A stretch of 17,164 nucleotides of DNA. It comes from Syntrophomonadaceae bacterium. GTDB lineage: Bacteria > Bacillota_D > Dethiobacteria > DTU022. The notes under the pieces were generated by a model that was not told the DNA's origin, made no database searches, and worked only from the letters and a program-made list of their open reading frames with translations. Where the stretch lies: assembly GCA_003551865.1 (NCBI GenBank), contig PUNU01000190.1, forward strand, positions 1 through 17,164, in the 5' to 3' direction. The position numbers and the translations under genes were made by a program. How positions within the stretch are numbered: position 1 is the first letter of the stretch; every line of letters begins with the position of its first letter. Of this stretch, positions 15,719 through 17,164 are shown in pieces.

Positions 15719-17164
15719 GTGGAACCAAGAGGTGAACTATTTGTCCTCGGCTTAGTTCTCACTATTGTTGTCCTGCTTATTTCTGTGTTTATTAGTGTCT
15801 GGGCCCGCCGCTTTACCCGCACCCTGGGTGATTATTACGTGGCCGGGCGCAGTATCGGAGCTTTTAATAACGGTTTGGCCATGGTTTCCCTGGCGTTAAG
15901 CTTGACCACCTTTATCGGCCTGACCGCTTTAATAATTGAAGGACTTTATGTTGCCGTTGCCGTTTACGCCGGTTTTACCGGTGCTTTTATCGGTATGCTG
16001 GTCCTGGCTGCTCCTTACCTGAGGCGCCATAAATCATTTACGACTATGGCCTTTATTGCGGAGCGGTTTGACAGCAAAACTTTGCGTTATATTTCGGTAA
16101 TTGTAATGATGATCGTCAGTGTGCTTTATTTGGCCGGAAACCTCAAAGGGATTGGCATTGTTTTTTATTTCTTGTTGGGCGTTCCCGAGCTCTGGGGTAT
16201 TATTGTCGGCGGCCTGGTTGTAACCCTTTATGTTACCCTGGGTGGAATGTACGGGGTTACCTACAACCAGACTTTCCAGTCGATTGTCCTGGTATTCTGC
16301 CTGATGTTCCCGGTAGCTGTGGTCATGAGGTCACTGGGCGCTTCGGGATGGGCTTTTCCGCCCCTGGGTTACGGCGATATGGTGCCCCTGATGACCGATG
16401 TGGTGCCCCACTATTTTTGGGCCATGGTTGTGCACCCGGTGACCTATATCGCCATCTTTCTGGGCTCATTTTTTGGCATCATCGGCCTGCCTCACTTCGT
16501 GATGCGCTACTTCACGGTACGTGATGCCAGGGAAGCCCGCTGGAGCACGGTTATCTGCGTCTTTTTAGTCGGCCTGGTAAACACCACCGTCTATGCCACC
16601 GGATTTGCCGCTGTTTACTATATGCAGACTACTCCGGGTGTTGATATTGCCCCGGCCGCTTACGACTACATGGTTTTCATCCTGGTCGAAGCGCTGGCCG
16701 GAGAGGGCTGGCTTGCCCTGGCTATCGCCGGTTCGGTGGCGGCCGGTTTGTCCACCGTATCCGGACTGCTGATGATCATGGGCGCCGGTTTGATCCACGA
16801 CCTTTACGGCTCCATCAAGCCCGATGTGGACGACGAGAAGAAGCTCAAGCTCTCTTACGGGGCCATGATGGTGGTTGGTGTCCTGGTCATTCTATTTTCG
16901 CTTGATCCTCCGGAGTTTATCCTGGAAGCGATCATGTGGGCCTTCGGTATTGCCGCGGCCGGCCTGGGGGTGCCGATCGTTCTCGGCATTTGGTGGAAGC
17001 GGACCAACAAGTACGGGGTCGGTGCCGGCATGGTGGTAGGCACTCTGATTTCCTTTGTCTGCTGGATTATGATCGGCTACATGGGCATGGACCCGGTTGA
17101 TATACCCTTCCCCTTCTTTGCCCAGTACTTCTACGGCCCGCTCGGCTGGATTAAAGTAATAGCA
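15719..17164 (+). CDS. Sodium:solute symporter (SSF family, DUF4212-associated), 3' incomplete
   Basis: An uninterrupted frame of 482 codons runs from GTG 15719 to the edge of the window. The start follows AAAGGAGGG by about 8 nt. The protein begins MEPRGELFVLGLVLTIVVLL and shows about a dozen hydrophobic segments. LGDYYVAGRSIGAFNNGLA near the N-terminus is typical of SSF transporters, and GLPHFVMRYFTVRDAREAR from residue 256 is the family signature region. SSF proteins move a small solute inward with Na+; the DUF4212-linked subfamily is usually annotated as acetate/propionate-type carboxylate transporters, and the acyl-CoA ligase nearby fits that. The substrate is inferred. The protein should end about 50-100 residues past the window. 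Confidence 0.95.
   Translation, partial: MEPRGELFVLGLVLTIVVLLISVFISVWARRFTRTLGDYYVAGRSIGAFNNGLAMVSLALSLTTFIGLTALIIEGLYVAVAVYAGFTGAFIGMLVLAAPYLRRHKSFTTMAFIAERFDSKTLRYISVIVMMIVSVLYLAGNLKGIGIVFYFLLGVPELWGIIVGGLVVTLYVTLGGMYGVTYNQTFQSIVLVFCLMFPVAVVMRSLGASGWAFPPLGYGDMVPLMTDVVPHYFWAMVVHPVTYIAIFLGSFFGIIGLPHFVMRYFTVRDAREARWSTVICVFLVGLVNTTVYATGFAAVYYMQTTPGVDIAPAAYDYMVFILVEALAGEGWLALAIAGSVAAGLSTVSGLLMIMGAGLIHDLYGSIKPDVDDEKKLKLSYGAMMVVGVLVILFSLDPPEFILEAIMWAFGIAAAGLGVPIVLGIWWKRTNKYGVGAGMVVGTLISFVCWIMIGYMGMDPVDIPFPFFAQYFYGPLGWIKVIA

Overview
The window is ordinary chromosomal DNA of moderate GC content from a low-to-mid-GC Gram-positive bacterium. It is most likely an anaerobic member of the Clostridia. 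I infer this from the T-box leader in front of the arginine genes, the strong AGGAGG-type ribosome binding sites, the use of TTG and GTG starts, and fatty-acid/propionate-type genes next to housekeeping biosynthesis. The species cannot be named from the sequence.

Layout. (1) Positions 2-601 hold the 3' end of a biotin-dependent acyl-CoA carboxylase/decarboxylase carboxyltransferase gene. (2) Positions 617-7998 hold a complete arginine operon: a promoter, an arginine-specific T-box leader (apparent CGC specifier) ending in a terminator, then argC-argJ-argB-argD-argG-argH, closely packed. argF and carAB are not in the cluster. (3) Positions 8058-9872 hold a stand-alone gene for an ABC-class ATPase of the COG3044/MRB1590 family, with its own promoter candidate and a leader hairpin. 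It runs convergently into the next block with only 9 nt between stop codons. (4) On the minus strand, 15143 down to 9882, the order is a DUF456 membrane protein, a long-chain acyl-CoA ligase, a terminator, a cNMP/CBS/DUF294 nucleotidyltransferase-like sensor protein (COG2905), and a DEDDh 3'-5' exonuclease. (5) On the plus strand from 15373, divergent from block 4, are a DUF4212 small membrane subunit and a sodium:solute symporter that runs off the end of the window (positions 15719-17164, open for 482 codons).

How the genes fit together. The arg genes supply all steps from N-acetylglutamate to arginine except ornithine carbamoyltransferase. ArgJ recycles the acetyl group, ArgB looks like the arginine-sensitive type, and transcription is probably gated by uncharged tRNA-Arg. 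The right half looks like a carboxylate uptake and activation module: a two-part Na+ symporter (DUF4212 + SSF) for a small organic acid, an acyl-CoA ligase, and the COG2905-exonuclease pair that often sits beside such symporters. The link is functional inference, not shown by the sequence.

The parts least explained by known annotation are the COG2905-exonuclease pair, the ABC-class ATPase, a possible pseudoknotted 5' leader in front of the COG2905 gene (12657-12765), and repeats in the divergent region 15184-15330. I saw no mobile elements, CRISPR arrays, tRNA or rRNA genes, and no sign of recent transfer.
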